Assembly (NCBI GenBank): GCA_003022685.1
Contig: PXSV01000184.1
Location: forward strand, 1-12,738
DNA length: 12,738 nucleotides
DNA from: Halobacteriales archaeon SW_9_67_24
Lineage (GTDB): Archaea > Halobacteriota > Halobacteria > Halobacteriales > Halococcaceae
Direction: 5' to 3'
In this document: positions 1 through 6,525 of the stretch, one piece after another
How the letters are laid out: the number at the start of each line of letters is the position of its first letter
Numbering within the stretch: position 1 is the first letter of the stretch
Notes under the pieces: model-generated
Told to the model about the DNA's origin: nothing
Databases searched by the model: none
What the model saw: the letters and a program-made list of their open reading frames with translations, nothing else
Position numbers and translations under genes: made by a program

Positions 1-416
1 AGGTGATGATGAACGCGGACGCCAAGGTGACGACGCTCGCCGACCTCCTCGATCGCCACCGCGACGACCGGATCATCGTCTTCACCGCGCACAACGACCT
101 CGTCTACCGGCTTTCCGAGCGCTTCCTCCTGCCGGCGATCACCCACCAGACGGGAGCGGCCGAGCGCCAGAGGATCCTGGCGAAGTTCCGCGAGGGGACC
201 TACTCGCGGATCGTCGCGGCGAACGTGCTCGACGAGGGTGTGGACGTGCCGGCGGCGAACGTGGCGGTCGTGCTCTCGGGGAGCGGCTCGACCCGGGAGT
301 TCACCCAGCGGCTCGGGCGAATTCTACGGCCCACCGAGGACGACCGGCGGGCGCTGCTCTACGAGGTCGTCACCGAGGGGACCGCCGAGGAGAGCGTCGC
401 CGAGCGGCGGCGATAG
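1..416 (+). CDS. XPB/Rad25-type DNA helicase, C-terminal part (cut by window edge)
   Basis: This is the end of an SF2 helicase of the XPB/Rad25 family, an ATP-driven DNA-unwinding enzyme linked to repair or transcription in archaea. The visible 137 residues form the second RecA-like domain. They show a motif IV-like segment (IIVFTAHNDLVYRL), a motif V segment (VLDEGVDVPAANVAVVLSGS) and the arginine-finger motif VI (QRLGRILRP), followed by a short tail and the stop TAG at 414-416. The frame is open to the left edge, so the GTG/ATG codons at 3-11 are probably internal and the Walker A and DEAH motifs lie outside the window. The gene converges on the DUF2891 gene 19 bp downstream. The Bax1 nuclease, the usual XPB partner, is encoded 1.6 kb further on the same strand. 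The family call is firm. Which XPB paralogue it is cannot be told. Confidence 0.9.
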   Translation, partial: VMMNADAKVTTLADLLDRHRDDRIIVFTAHNDLVYRLSERFLLPAITHQTGAAERQRILAKFREGTYSRIVAANVLDEGVDVPAANVAVVLSGSGSTREFTQRLGRILRPTEDDRRALLYEVVTEGTAEESVAERRR

Positions 417-435
417 TCGAACCGCGGGATTCCCA

Positions 436-1509
436 CTAACCCGACGGCGCGATCGTGCCCGCATTCCGCGTCAGCAGATACAACACGAACGAGGAGAGCC
501 AGTGCGCCCCGGCGTAGTCCTCCTCGAAGGCGCGCTCGATGCCGCACTCCGCGTGGCACGCCGCGCTCCGCTCGAACGCCTCCGTGTACGGATGATCGTC
601 CAACGCGGCGGCGATTCCCGCCAGACACCACGCCTTCGAGACGTTCAGTCCGACGTAGTGGAGCGCGACGCCCTCGTCGGCATCGACGGTCGTCGGTTCG
701 AGAAGCGCATCGTACGGTGGTTCGGTCACGTCGGGCAGGAACCCGTCGAGCCATTCCGCGAACGCCGCGGGTGCGAGCACACGCCGGAGCAGGTCCGCCT
801 CGACCAGTGCCGGCGAGAGGAAGTCCCAGCCGAGCGGCTCGTACTCGACCGGATAGTTCCGATCCGCCGCGAAGAACGCCCTCGACGTTTCGAGCGTGGC
901 ACTTTCGAGGTGGTCGTTCGCCGTCACCCGCGCGTAGTCGAGGACACACTGGAGCGCGAACGCGGAGTTGCCGTGCGTTCCGACCCTGAACGGACGCTCC
1001 CGGGGCAGGAACTCCTCCTCGACGAGGTCGACGATCCGCTCTTCGAGCGGCTCCAGCGTCCGACGCCACTCGTCGGCACGGCCGTCCTCCCAGCGATGGA
1101 GCTCCGCCACGAGGCGCAGCAGCCACCCCCAGCCGTACGGTTTCTCGAACGCCGGGTTGTCAGCGAAGAACGCGACCTCCCGCTCGACGTTCTCGCTCGT
1201 CAGCCGGGCGTCGATGCTGCGCTCGATCGCCGACTCCCGGGGATGATCGTCGAACAGCCGGAGCTGTCGCACCAGACTCCAGTGGCTGTGTACCGCTGAG
1301 TGCCAGTCGAAACAGCCGTGGAACACCGGATGCTGCTCGCTCGGTCGTTCGAACCCGTCGGGCGAGTCGACCGACCCGACGTAGTGGGGGTACTCGGTTT
1401 CGAGATTTTCAAACGAGTGCTGCGAGAGTCGCTCCAATTCCGCCGTCCCGATCCAATCGATCTCCCCGGAGAGCAAGGTGCCCGTCTCGACCCGTTCGAA
1501 GACACTCAT
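436..1509 (-). CDS. DUF2891 family protein
   Basis: This 357-residue protein starts at ATG 1509 and I recognise it as DUF2891. Typical blocks are HPVFHGCFDWHSAVHSHW (about 60-77), YGWGWLLRLVAELHRW, THGNSAFALQCVLDYAR, the YEPLGWDFLSPALVEADLLRRVL segment, LHYVGLNVSKAWCLAGIA and YAGAHWLSSFVLYLLT near the C-terminus. The many Trp/His-rich helical repeats suggest an all-helical barrel like those of glycan-processing proteins, but that is inference; no reaction is established that I know of. There is no signal peptide or membrane segment, so it should be cytoplasmic. The gene sits opposite to, and between, the XPB helicase and Bax1 genes. Its 3' end nearly touches the helicase stop. Upstream (1510-1560) only a weak TATA-like stretch (minus-strand gattcaagtg, about 1535-1544) is seen. 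Confidence 0.9.
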   Translation of the reverse strand: MSVFERVETGTLLSGEIDWIGTAELERLSQHSFENLETEYPHYVGSVDSPDGFERPSEQHPVFHGCFDWHSAVHSHWSLVRQLRLFDDHPRESAIERSIDARLTSENVEREVAFFADNPAFEKPYGWGWLLRLVAELHRWEDGRADEWRRTLEPLEERIVDLVEEEFLPRERPFRVGTHGNSAFALQCVLDYARVTANDHLESATLETSRAFFAADRNYPVEYEPLGWDFLSPALVEADLLRRVLAPAAFAEWLDGFLPDVTEPPYDALLEPTTVDADEGVALHYVGLNVSKAWCLAGIAAALDDHPYTEAFERSAACHAECGIERAFEEDYAGAHWLSSFVLYLLTRNAGTIAPSG

Positions 1510-1892
1510 TGGTCTTCGATCGTCGGACTCGCACTTGAATCGGCCGGTGACCGCCGAGGAGCGCGTGGCCGGGCGACGTCAGTGACACCCGGACCCTTCG
1601 GCTATCCATCGGTGTATAGCATCGCCGCTCGTCGTGATCACACGTGGGGTGGGAACGAAAGGGGGCGGCCGGCTCGGCGAGCGAGAGGACGCAAGGACCA
1701 CGGGAAGCGGCGCGACCGAGGACCGCAGCGAGCCACAGCCATCGAGCCAGCTGGGGTCGCTGAGGGGGCCGTCGCGACTGTCGCTGCCGTGAGCACCGCT
1801 GCGATGCCGACTCGACCGAGAACCGCAGCTACGAGCCTCCCCAGCCGACTCCTTCGCTCACGTCGCTCGCTCAGTCGCCCCTCGCGCGAGTC

Positions 1893-1909
1893 GCGCGCCG
1901 TCGGCGCGC
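1893..1909. repeat. Perfect inverted repeat (7-bp arms, 3-nt loop)
   Basis: GCGCGCC at 1893-1899 is followed by GTC and then GGCGCGC at 1903-1909. It lies directly after the 10-bp palindrome CTCGCGCGAG (1881-1890). Both are in the pyrimidine-rich half of the intergenic block upstream of the Bax1 gene. The function is unknown; it could simply be part of the larger dispersed repeat. Confidence 0.6.
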
Positions 1910-1969
1910 CCGCGTGCCATCCCCAACCAGCCAACAGCACGACTCCCACCACGCCACCGGCGGTACACA

Positions 1970-1978
1970 GTTTTTGTG
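1970..1978 (+). promoter_or_regulatory. TATA-like promoter element of the Bax1 gene
   Basis: The T-run agtttttgt is the only AT-rich stretch in this GC-rich neighbourhood. It is centred about 27 nt before the GTG at 2001, the spacing expected for a leaderless haloarchaeal transcript. No ribosome binding site precedes the GTG. Confidence 0.4.
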
Positions 1979-2000
1979 CCCCGAACGCCATCAACAGAGC

Positions 2001-3530
2001 GTGCTCACGAAGGACCTCCTCCGGGTGTCGCGCGCGGGCGGGGGCTACCACCCGCAGTTTTCGACCCGGGAAGACCGCCCGCTCGCGGCGCGGGTCATCG
2101 GGGTCTACCAGGGCCACGTCGGCGAGGCCCGCCACGAACTCGACGCCGCGCTCGAAGAACTCGAACGCGAGGCCGACGACTTCAAGCTCGTCCGCGGGTT
2201 CGCGAAGCTGCTCGACCGCGAGGCCACCTTCGAGACGCGGGCGGCGATCGACCCCGAGCGCGCCAGGCGCGCGACGTTCGCGGCCGCCGAGGCGGTTGGC
2301 GTGGTGACCGCGGCCGAGCGCGGCGAGGCGCTCGCAGCGGCCGCCGACCGGCTCGACACCACTCCCGAGACCGTCGAGGGGTCGCTGTACGCCGACCTCG
2401 ACGAGCGCGAAGTTCTCGCGGCGTTCGAGTCGCCGTGGAGTCCCGAAGAACTCTGCGCACAGTACGACCTCTCGCTCGCCCAGACGGCACTGTTCGACGC
2501 GACCGAACTCCGGGTGCGGAGCGCGGACCCGAAGGCGCTCGTCTCGGCGGTGAAGCGCCTCCGATTGCTGTACGAGATCCGGAACACCGACGCGAGCCCC
2601 GGTTCGGCCGCGGGCGCGCTCTCGGATCGCGAGGTGATCGTCACCGGCCCGGACAGCCTGTTCCGGCGGACGCGGCGGTACGGCACGCGGTTCGCCCGCT
2701 TGCTCCGGACGATCACGAAGGCGGGCGAGTGGGAGCTCGCGGCGACCATCGACGACCGCGGGACCGAGCGCGAACTCCGGCTCACTGACGAGGATCTCCG
2801 GGTGCCTGGCACCGAACCCGTAGTCGAAGTCGAGTACGACAGCACCGTCGAAGCGGACTTCGCCGCGCGGTTCGACTCGCTCGATCTCGACTGGGAGCTC
2901 GTGCGCGAGCCCGAACCGCTCGCCACCGGCTCGCGAGTGATGATCCCCGACTTCGCGTTCGACTGGAAGCACGGGCCGTTCCGCGTGTTCTTCGAGATCA
3001 TGGGCTTCTGGACGCCCGAGTACGTCGCGAAGAAGCTCGATCAGATCGACGGGTTGGAGAACGTCGAACTGCTCGTGGCGGTCGACGAGTCGCTCGGCGT
3101 CGGCGAGGAGCTCGAAGCCCGCGACGCCCGCGCGATCCCGTACTCGGGAACCGTTCGGCTTCGGGACGTCCGCGATGCGCTCCGGCGGTACGAGGACCGA
3201 TTGAACGACGAGCAGGCGGCAGCGCTGCCCGACGAACTCGTTCCCGATCCGGACGTGATCGGGCTCTCGACGCTCGCGGCCGATCGCGGGGTGAGTGAGA
3301 CCGCGATCGAGGGCCGGGAGTTCCCCGAGCACGAGCGCGTCGGCCGGACCCTCGTCCGTCCCGCGGTGCTCGGTTCGCTCGCCAACGAAATCGAACCGGG
3401 GATCGACCTCTCCGCGGTCGAAGAACGGCTCGAAATGCACGGCATCGACGATACGAGCGCGGTGCTGTCGGAGCTCGGCTATCGCGTCGAGTGGGAGGGG
3501 CTGAGTGGCGGTGTCGTTCGGGAGAAGTGA
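2001..3530 (+). CDS. Bax1-type nuclease (DUF790), partner of XPB helicase
   Basis: A 509-residue DUF790 protein. Bax1 of this family binds archaeal XPB and acts as a structure-specific nuclease that cuts near the bubble or fork the helicase opens. I chose the GTG at 2001 because the resulting N-terminus (LTKDLLRVSRAGGGYHPQF after the start) matches how the family begins; the open frame extends 29 codons further upstream into repeat-like DNA. The C-terminal half carries a PD-(D/E)xK-like nuclease site: IPDF with Asp near residue 317, then a beta-strand ending FFEIMGFW with Glu near residue 332, followed by TPEYVAKKLDQI. The N-terminal half is helical and acidic and probably binds the helicase. 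In many archaea the gene directly follows XPB; here DUF2891 and a 490-bp gap intervene. A short hairpin and the convergent ZIP gene follow the stop. Confidence 0.9.
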   Translation: MLTKDLLRVSRAGGGYHPQFSTREDRPLAARVIGVYQGHVGEARHELDAALEELEREADDFKLVRGFAKLLDREATFETRAAIDPERARRATFAAAEAVGVVTAAERGEALAAAADRLDTTPETVEGSLYADLDEREVLAAFESPWSPEELCAQYDLSLAQTALFDATELRVRSADPKALVSAVKRLRLLYEIRNTDASPGSAAGALSDREVIVTGPDSLFRRTRRYGTRFARLLRTITKAGEWELAATIDDRGTERELRLTDEDLRVPGTEPVVEVEYDSTVEADFAARFDSLDLDWELVREPEPLATGSRVMIPDFAFDWKHGPFRVFFEIMGFWTPEYVAKKLDQIDGLENVELLVAVDESLGVGEELEARDARAIPYSGTVRLRDVRDALRRYEDRLNDEQAAALPDELVPDPDVIGLSTLAADRGVSETAIEGREFPEHERVGRTLVRPAVLGSLANEIEPGIDLSAVEERLEMHGIDDTSAVLSELGYRVEWEGLSGGVVREK

Positions 3531-3540
3531 AGCGTCGGCA

Positions 3541-3555
3541 GGACGGGGTTCGTCC
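3541..3555. terminator. Small hairpin between convergent Bax1 and ZIP genes
   Basis: GGACG (3541-3545) and CGTCC (3551-3555) can pair around a 5-nt loop. The structure lies in the 33-bp gap between the two converging stop codons. There is no clear T-run on either strand, so its role as a terminator is only suggested by position. Confidence 0.25.
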
Positions 3556-3563
3556 CCACGGGA

Positions 3564-4415
3564 TCACCCGAGCGCGACGTCGAGCGAGAGCATCACGACA
3601 AGGCCAAGCACGGTGCCGAGCGTTGCCACCCGCTCGTGGCCCCGGACGTGGGTCTGGGGGATGATTTCGTCGATGATGACGTAGAGCATCCCGCCGGCGG
3701 CGAATCCCATCGCGTACGGCAAGAGAGGTGTGACGAATGAGACCGCAACCGCGCCGAGCACCGCGAGCGGCACCTCGACCAGACCGGCGCGAATGCCCGT
3801 GATGCCGGCGTAAAACAGCGAGCCGAGGCCGGCGTTCTTCGCGGCGACCGCGACCGCGAGCCCCTCGGGGATGTTCTGGATCCCGATGGCGAGCATCAGC
3901 GCGATGGCGTTGCCGAGGTTGTCGGAGCCGAATCCGACCCCGACCGCGAGCGCCTCGGGCATGTTGTGGAGCGTGATGGCGACGATGAAGACGATCACCG
4001 GGGCGACCCGGCCGCTGGCGGCCGCCTGGTGTGCTGCTGCTGCGTCCGCTTCCATGCCTCCATCCGTCGAAACCTCCTCGCTGCGCCGCCCGGTGACGAG
4101 CCGCTGGACGTGCGGCACCCACTTCTCGCCACGATCTAGCACGATCGTCCCCAGCAGGATCCCGACGACGACCGGGAACAGGCTCCCGCCAGCGTAGTCC
4201 TCGATGCCCGGAATGATGAGGCTCGTGAAACTCGCCGCGAGCATCACGCCGCCCGCGAACGCGAGCGCCCCGTCGAGCGCACGGTCGCTCGGATCCCGCC
4301 AGACGAGCACCGAAAGCGCGCCGAGCGCGTTGAGCCCGGCGATCACGAGACCGCCGACGAGCCCCTGCATCACCGGGCTCGATCCGGCGAGGCGAACGAA
4401 CGCCTCCTCTAACAT
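3564..4415 (-). CDS. ZIP family divalent metal transporter
   Basis: A 283-residue integral membrane protein of the ZIP (ZupT/GufA-like) family, which brings Zn2+ or related divalent cations into the cytoplasm. The two metal-binding signatures are plain: HNMPEALAVGVGFG at about 150-163 (TM4) and QNIPEGLAVAVA at about 180-191 (TM5). A later polar helix has IIDEIIPQTHVRGHE (about 247-261). About eight hydrophobic segments can be counted. A hydrophilic loop at about 95-136 (GRRSEEV... DAAAAHQAA), with one His, replaces the longer His-rich loop of some homologues. The ATG at 4415 puts the first transmembrane segment close to the N-terminus, as in relatives; the open frame upstream to 4616 encodes an Arg/His-rich stretch and is not convincing. 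The start overlaps a 31-codon small ORF. The cation cannot be told from sequence. Confidence 0.92.
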   Translation of the reverse strand: MLEEAFVRLAGSSPVMQGLVGGLVIAGLNALGALSVLVWRDPSDRALDGALAFAGGVMLAASFTSLIIPGIEDYAGGSLFPVVVGILLGTIVLDRGEKWVPHVQRLVTGRRSEEVSTDGGMEADAAAAHQAAASGRVAPVIVFIVAITLHNMPEALAVGVGFGSDNLGNAIALMLAIGIQNIPEGLAVAVAAKNAGLGSLFYAGITGIRAGLVEVPLAVLGAVAVSFVTPLLPYAMGFAAGGMLYVIIDEIIPQTHVRGHERVATLGTVLGLVVMLSLDVALG

Positions 4416-4504
4416 GGGTGATTCGTGCTCGATCGGAGATTGACGTCTTCGGCGATCGGTCCCTTCGACACGATGTCGATCGAGTCGTCCGTGATGGGTG
4501 CCAT
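4409..4504 (-). CDS. Candidate small upstream ORF (31 aa) of the ZIP gene
   Basis: Reading from ATG 4504, 31 codons end in TAG at 4411-4409. The peptide begins MAPITDDSIDIVSKGPIAED and has the acidic composition and codon choice of real haloarchaeal coding DNA. It is not in the frame of the ZIP gene, and its last codons overlap the ZIP start (CCC-ATG-TTA-G), so its ribosome would terminate right on the ZIP initiation codon. A TATA-like box lies 27 nt before its ATG, so this ATG, not the ZIP ATG 89 nt downstream, should be at the 5' end of the transcript. It may be a regulatory leader peptide that couples translation to ZIP, or a chance ORF. I know no homologue. Confidence 0.4.
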   Translation of the reverse strand: MAPITDDSIDIVSKGPIAEDVNLRSSTNHPC

Positions 4505-4527
4505 CTAAGTGACGTATTAGCCCGGTA

Positions 4528-4535
4528 CAATATAG
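4528..4535 (-). promoter_or_regulatory. TATA box upstream of the ZIP leader ORF
   Basis: On the minus strand the stretch reads ccctatattgta. It is centred about 27 nt before the ATG at 4504, the normal distance for a leaderless haloarchaeal mRNA. It is the clearest AT-rich box between the divergent ZIP and SMR genes. Confidence 0.5.
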
Positions 4536-4662
4536 GGGTTGCGCCTTCAAAGCAGTGGCTGACCAGCGGGTCGAGCGAGGAGAGCAGCCCGCGTCGGCGA
4601 TGGCCGGCACGCCCAAGCAAGCGTGTCGGCAGTCCTATCACCGTCGTCGCCGGAACGGCGGT

Positions 4663-4983
4663 ATGAACCCGTGGCTCCTGCTCGTCGTCGCTGGCGTGTT
4701 CGAAATCGGCTGGGCCATCGGCCTCGAGTACTCTGAGGGCTTCACCGAACTCCTGCCGAGCATCGCGACCGTCGTCGTACTCGTCGCCAGCATGCTGTTG
4801 CTGGCGCGGGCGGTCGAGTCGCTCCCGATCGGGACGGCCTACGCGGTCTGGACCGGCATCGGGGCGGTCGGGGCGGCGACCCTCGGCGTCGTGCTGTTCG
4901 ACGAGCCGATCAGCGTCGCTCGCGTGGGGTTCATCTCACTCATCATTCTGGGCGTCGTCGGGCTGAATTTCACCGCCCACTGA
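4663..4983 (+). CDS. Small multidrug resistance (SMR) family transporter, SugE/Gdx type
   Basis: A 106-residue, four-helix membrane protein. It resembles the SugE/Gdx branch of SMR rather than EmrE: EIGWAIGLEYSEGF near the start (with the proton/substrate-coupling Glu at residue 14), then SLPIGTAYAVWTGIGAVGAA in TM3, and FISLIILGVVGLNF in TM4. Gdx proteins export guanidinium in exchange for protons; by family, that is the best guess here. They work as antiparallel dimers in the cytoplasmic membrane, and a single gene suffices for the dual-topology forms. I chose the ATG at 4663 because it places TM1 directly at the N-terminus. A weak TATA-like tcctatca lies about 26 nt upstream. I see no recognisable guanidine riboswitch. 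The gene converges on the methyltransferase operon, leaving only 15 bp between stops. Confidence 0.92.
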   Translation: MNPWLLLVVAGVFEIGWAIGLEYSEGFTELLPSIATVVVLVASMLLLARAVESLPIGTAYAVWTGIGAVGAATLGVVLFDEPISVARVGFISLIILGVVGLNFTAH

Positions 4984-4998
4984 CCAGCCACGGCGCAC

Positions 4999-5547
4999 TC
5001 ACGGCTCGTCCACGTCCACTCCTTCGAGTTCCCGACGACGCCCCTTCGGGATCTGCGAGCGGAGTTCGCCGTGGAGGTAGAGCCCGACGCCGAGTGGTTC
5101 GCGCTCGCCCGCGAGGTCGTGGGCCACGATCAGATACCCCCAGTCACCGTCCCACTCGATCGCCTGGTCCTCGCCCGCGACGAATCGTCGAGCCGCCTCC
5201 CGCGAGAGGGTGAGGACGTTCCGGGTTGCGTGGCGGCCGAAGCGCTGAACCGCGTCGGTGGTGGGTTTCCAGTGTTCCTGGCGCGTTCGGAGGAAGGTGA
5301 TCCCGAGGCTCTCGATCGCGATCGGCGAGTCGATCGCCCCGCGGAACGCCCAGAGCTTTCGCGACCCCTTCTCCCAGAACGAGTAGTCGGCGAAGACGGA
5401 GGGATCGATGCCGTAGCGCTCGTCCCAGAAGTCGAGCACCGCCTCGCGGGTCGCTCGGCCCGCGACCTCGCGCTCGGCAGGGGTGGCGGGCAGGCGGTCG
5501 AACCGCGACCCGTGGTTTTCGGCGAGTCCGTCGCTCGGTTCGCTCAT
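4999..5547 (-). CDS. PUA-like RNA-binding companion of the upstream m5C methyltransferase
   Basis: A 182-residue protein starting at ATG 5547. Its start overlaps the restored stop of the methyltransferase gene as ATGA, so the two are translationally coupled. The middle and end (FWDERYGIDPSVFADYSFWE, ITFLRTRQEHWKPTTDAVQR, GYLIVAHDLAGEREPLGVGL, then ELRSQIPKGRRRELEG) follow the order of the pre-PUA/PUA tail found fused to bacterial RsmF-type enzymes. There too a 'GFDP..F' segment, a 'LGL.LG..... P' segment and a 'G..LV.... PLG.G......K...PKG.R' segment occur in series. I infer that it supplies the RNA-binding domain in trans to the methyltransferase. The N-terminal 25 residues are polar and probably disordered. 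I believe haloarchaeal homologues are annotated only as a DUF. No catalytic motif is visible. Confidence 0.65.
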   Translation of the reverse strand: MSEPSDGLAENHGSRFDRLPATPAEREVAGRATREAVLDFWDERYGIDPSVFADYSFWEKGSRKLWAFRGAIDSPIAIESLGITFLRTRQEHWKPTTDAVQRFGRHATRNVLTLSREAARRFVAGEDQAIEWDGDWGYLIVAHDLAGEREPLGVGLYLHGELRSQIPKGRRRELEGVDVDEP

Positions 5548-6355
5548 CCGCCGACCTCCAACTTCGCACAGAAGAAGCCGCCCGTGTCGTTCAGGTGGGG
5601 ATAGATCCGCTTGGCTCGCCGCACGCTCGGATCGAAGCGCTCGCCCTCCCACTCGAACAGTCCTCGCGGTCGAGAGCGCGGTCAAGTACCGCCTCGTTCT
5701 CCTCGGGGGCGAACGTACACGTCGAGTAGACCACCGTGCCGCCGGGGCGGGTGGTCTGGATCGCTCGCCGGAGGATCGCTTCCTGGGTACTCGCGATCTC
5801 GTCGAGATAGCCGAGCGACCACTGCTCGGGCGCGTCCGGGTTCTTTCGAATCGTGCCCTCGCACGAACACGGCACGTCACACAGCGCGCGGTCGAACTCA
5901 TCGAAGTCGAAGGGGTTGAGCGAGTAGTTCCGGGCGTCGCGATTCGTCACTGCCATCGAGGTCACTCCGAGGCGTTCGGCGTTGAACCGCAGCGCCGAGA
6001 GTCGGCCGAGATTGCGGTCCTTCCCGCCGGGGGCGGCGCAGGCGGCCCAGACGCGCTCGCCAGGCTCGGGATCACAGACCGTCGCCGGTAGCGCCGACAC
6101 CTCCTCCTGGCCGTGGAGCCAGCCGTGAAACGCGCCCCACGTCCGGCCCGGATGGTCGGTGTCGAGTTCGAGGAGACCCGGATGCCACCCGCAGGGTTCG
6201 TGCTCGATTCCCTCGGCGTCGAGCGCGGTGCGGGCGCGCCCGGGTGTTGCCTTGATCCCGTTGACACGGACGACGGAGGGCAGGGGCCGCTCACAGGCCG
6301 CTTCGAAGGCCGCAAAGTCGTCGATCAATGGTTCGTACCGCGAGAGGACGTCCAT
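5544..6355 (-). pseudogene. NSUN/RsmB-type RNA cytosine-C5 methyltransferase with two apparent deletions
   Basis: From ATG 6355 the product has the family features: SVVRVNGIK (about 27-35), VWAACAAPGGK (102-112), NLGRLSALRFNAERLG, the motif IV cysteine in CDVPCSCEGT (C163) and the catalytic motif VI cysteine in YSTCTFAPEENE (C213). These enzymes methylate C5 of cytosine in tRNA or rRNA with SAM. Two things are wrong. After PGGK the sequence jumps straight to DRNLGRL, so about 17-19 residues (the helix and strand that normally separate motif I from the acidic SAM-binding residue) are missing in frame. Near 5656 the frame shifts: the open frame runs on to a stop at 5591, while the expected tail (EWEGERFDPSVRRAKRIYPH, then LNDTGGFFCAKLEV) is read in another frame ending at TGA 5546-5544, overlapping the next gene. 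It is either a decaying gene or an assembly error. Confidence 0.8.
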
Positions 6356-6525
6356 TGGGTGGGGATCGTCGTCGGACCGTTTGTCGATTTCGGAGTGACC
6401 GTCGGTCGGCTATCGGACCCAGGCATCACCCGGACGCCAAGAACCGAGACGACTGCTGGAGATCAGAGGGGCCGTCGATCGGTAGGATAGTCGGGAATTA
6501 AGTCGATCGAGTGAGAGGCGAACAC
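6356..6525. promoter_or_regulatory. Divergent promoter region between m5C methyltransferase and PAC2 genes
   Basis: 170 bp separate the two divergent starts. For the PAC2 gene, gggaattaagtc (about 6492-6503) lies 25-30 nt before ATG 6526 and can serve as a TATA box for a leaderless transcript. A GAGG at 6515-6518 could act as a ribosome site only if transcription starts further up. For the methyltransferase gene, the minus-strand gaaatcgacaaac (about 6384-6396) is the only AT-richer stretch near the expected position. No operator-like symmetry stands out. Confidence 0.35.

Larger units (their letters stand above)
1510..2000. other. Long intergenic region with haloarchaeal repeat-like composition
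   Basis: I find no credible gene in these 490 bp. The first 110 bp is the upstream region of DUF2891. From about 1640 to 1760 the plus strand is purine-rich (gggaacgaaagggggcgg, then gcgagcgagaggacgcaagg). From about 1840 to 1910 it is pyrimidine-rich (cttcgctcacgtcgctcgct). The two blocks are roughly inverted copies of each other, so the region could fold into one large imperfect hairpin. Inside it are a perfect 10-bp palindrome (CTCGCGCGAG, 1881-1890) and a 7-bp stem with a 3-nt loop (1893-1909). Long open frames cross it in several frames with low-complexity Arg/Ser/Pro translations, which is typical of GC-rich non-coding DNA. The last 30 bp holds the Bax1 promoter. Confidence 0.6.

Noticed and set aside
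1638..3440. 600-codon open frame on the minus strand opposite Bax1
   Set aside because: The translation is Arg/Glu/Pro-rich without any domain, and the plus-strand frame encodes a recognisable DUF790 protein. It is a GC-driven shadow.
4409..4504. Frameshifted true N-terminus of the ZIP gene
   Set aside because: The ZIP frame already includes a family-typical N-terminus from 4415, so the small ORF is additional rather than a displaced part.
4416..4616. N-terminal extension of the ZIP transporter to 4616
   Set aside because: The 67 extra residues are Arg/His-rich and cross the promoter. ZIP proteins start close to the first membrane helix, which ATG 4415 satisfies.
2998..4641. 547-codon minus-strand open frame across Bax1 and ZIP
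   Set aside because: It covers two well-supported genes in another frame and is very Arg-rich; no family features.
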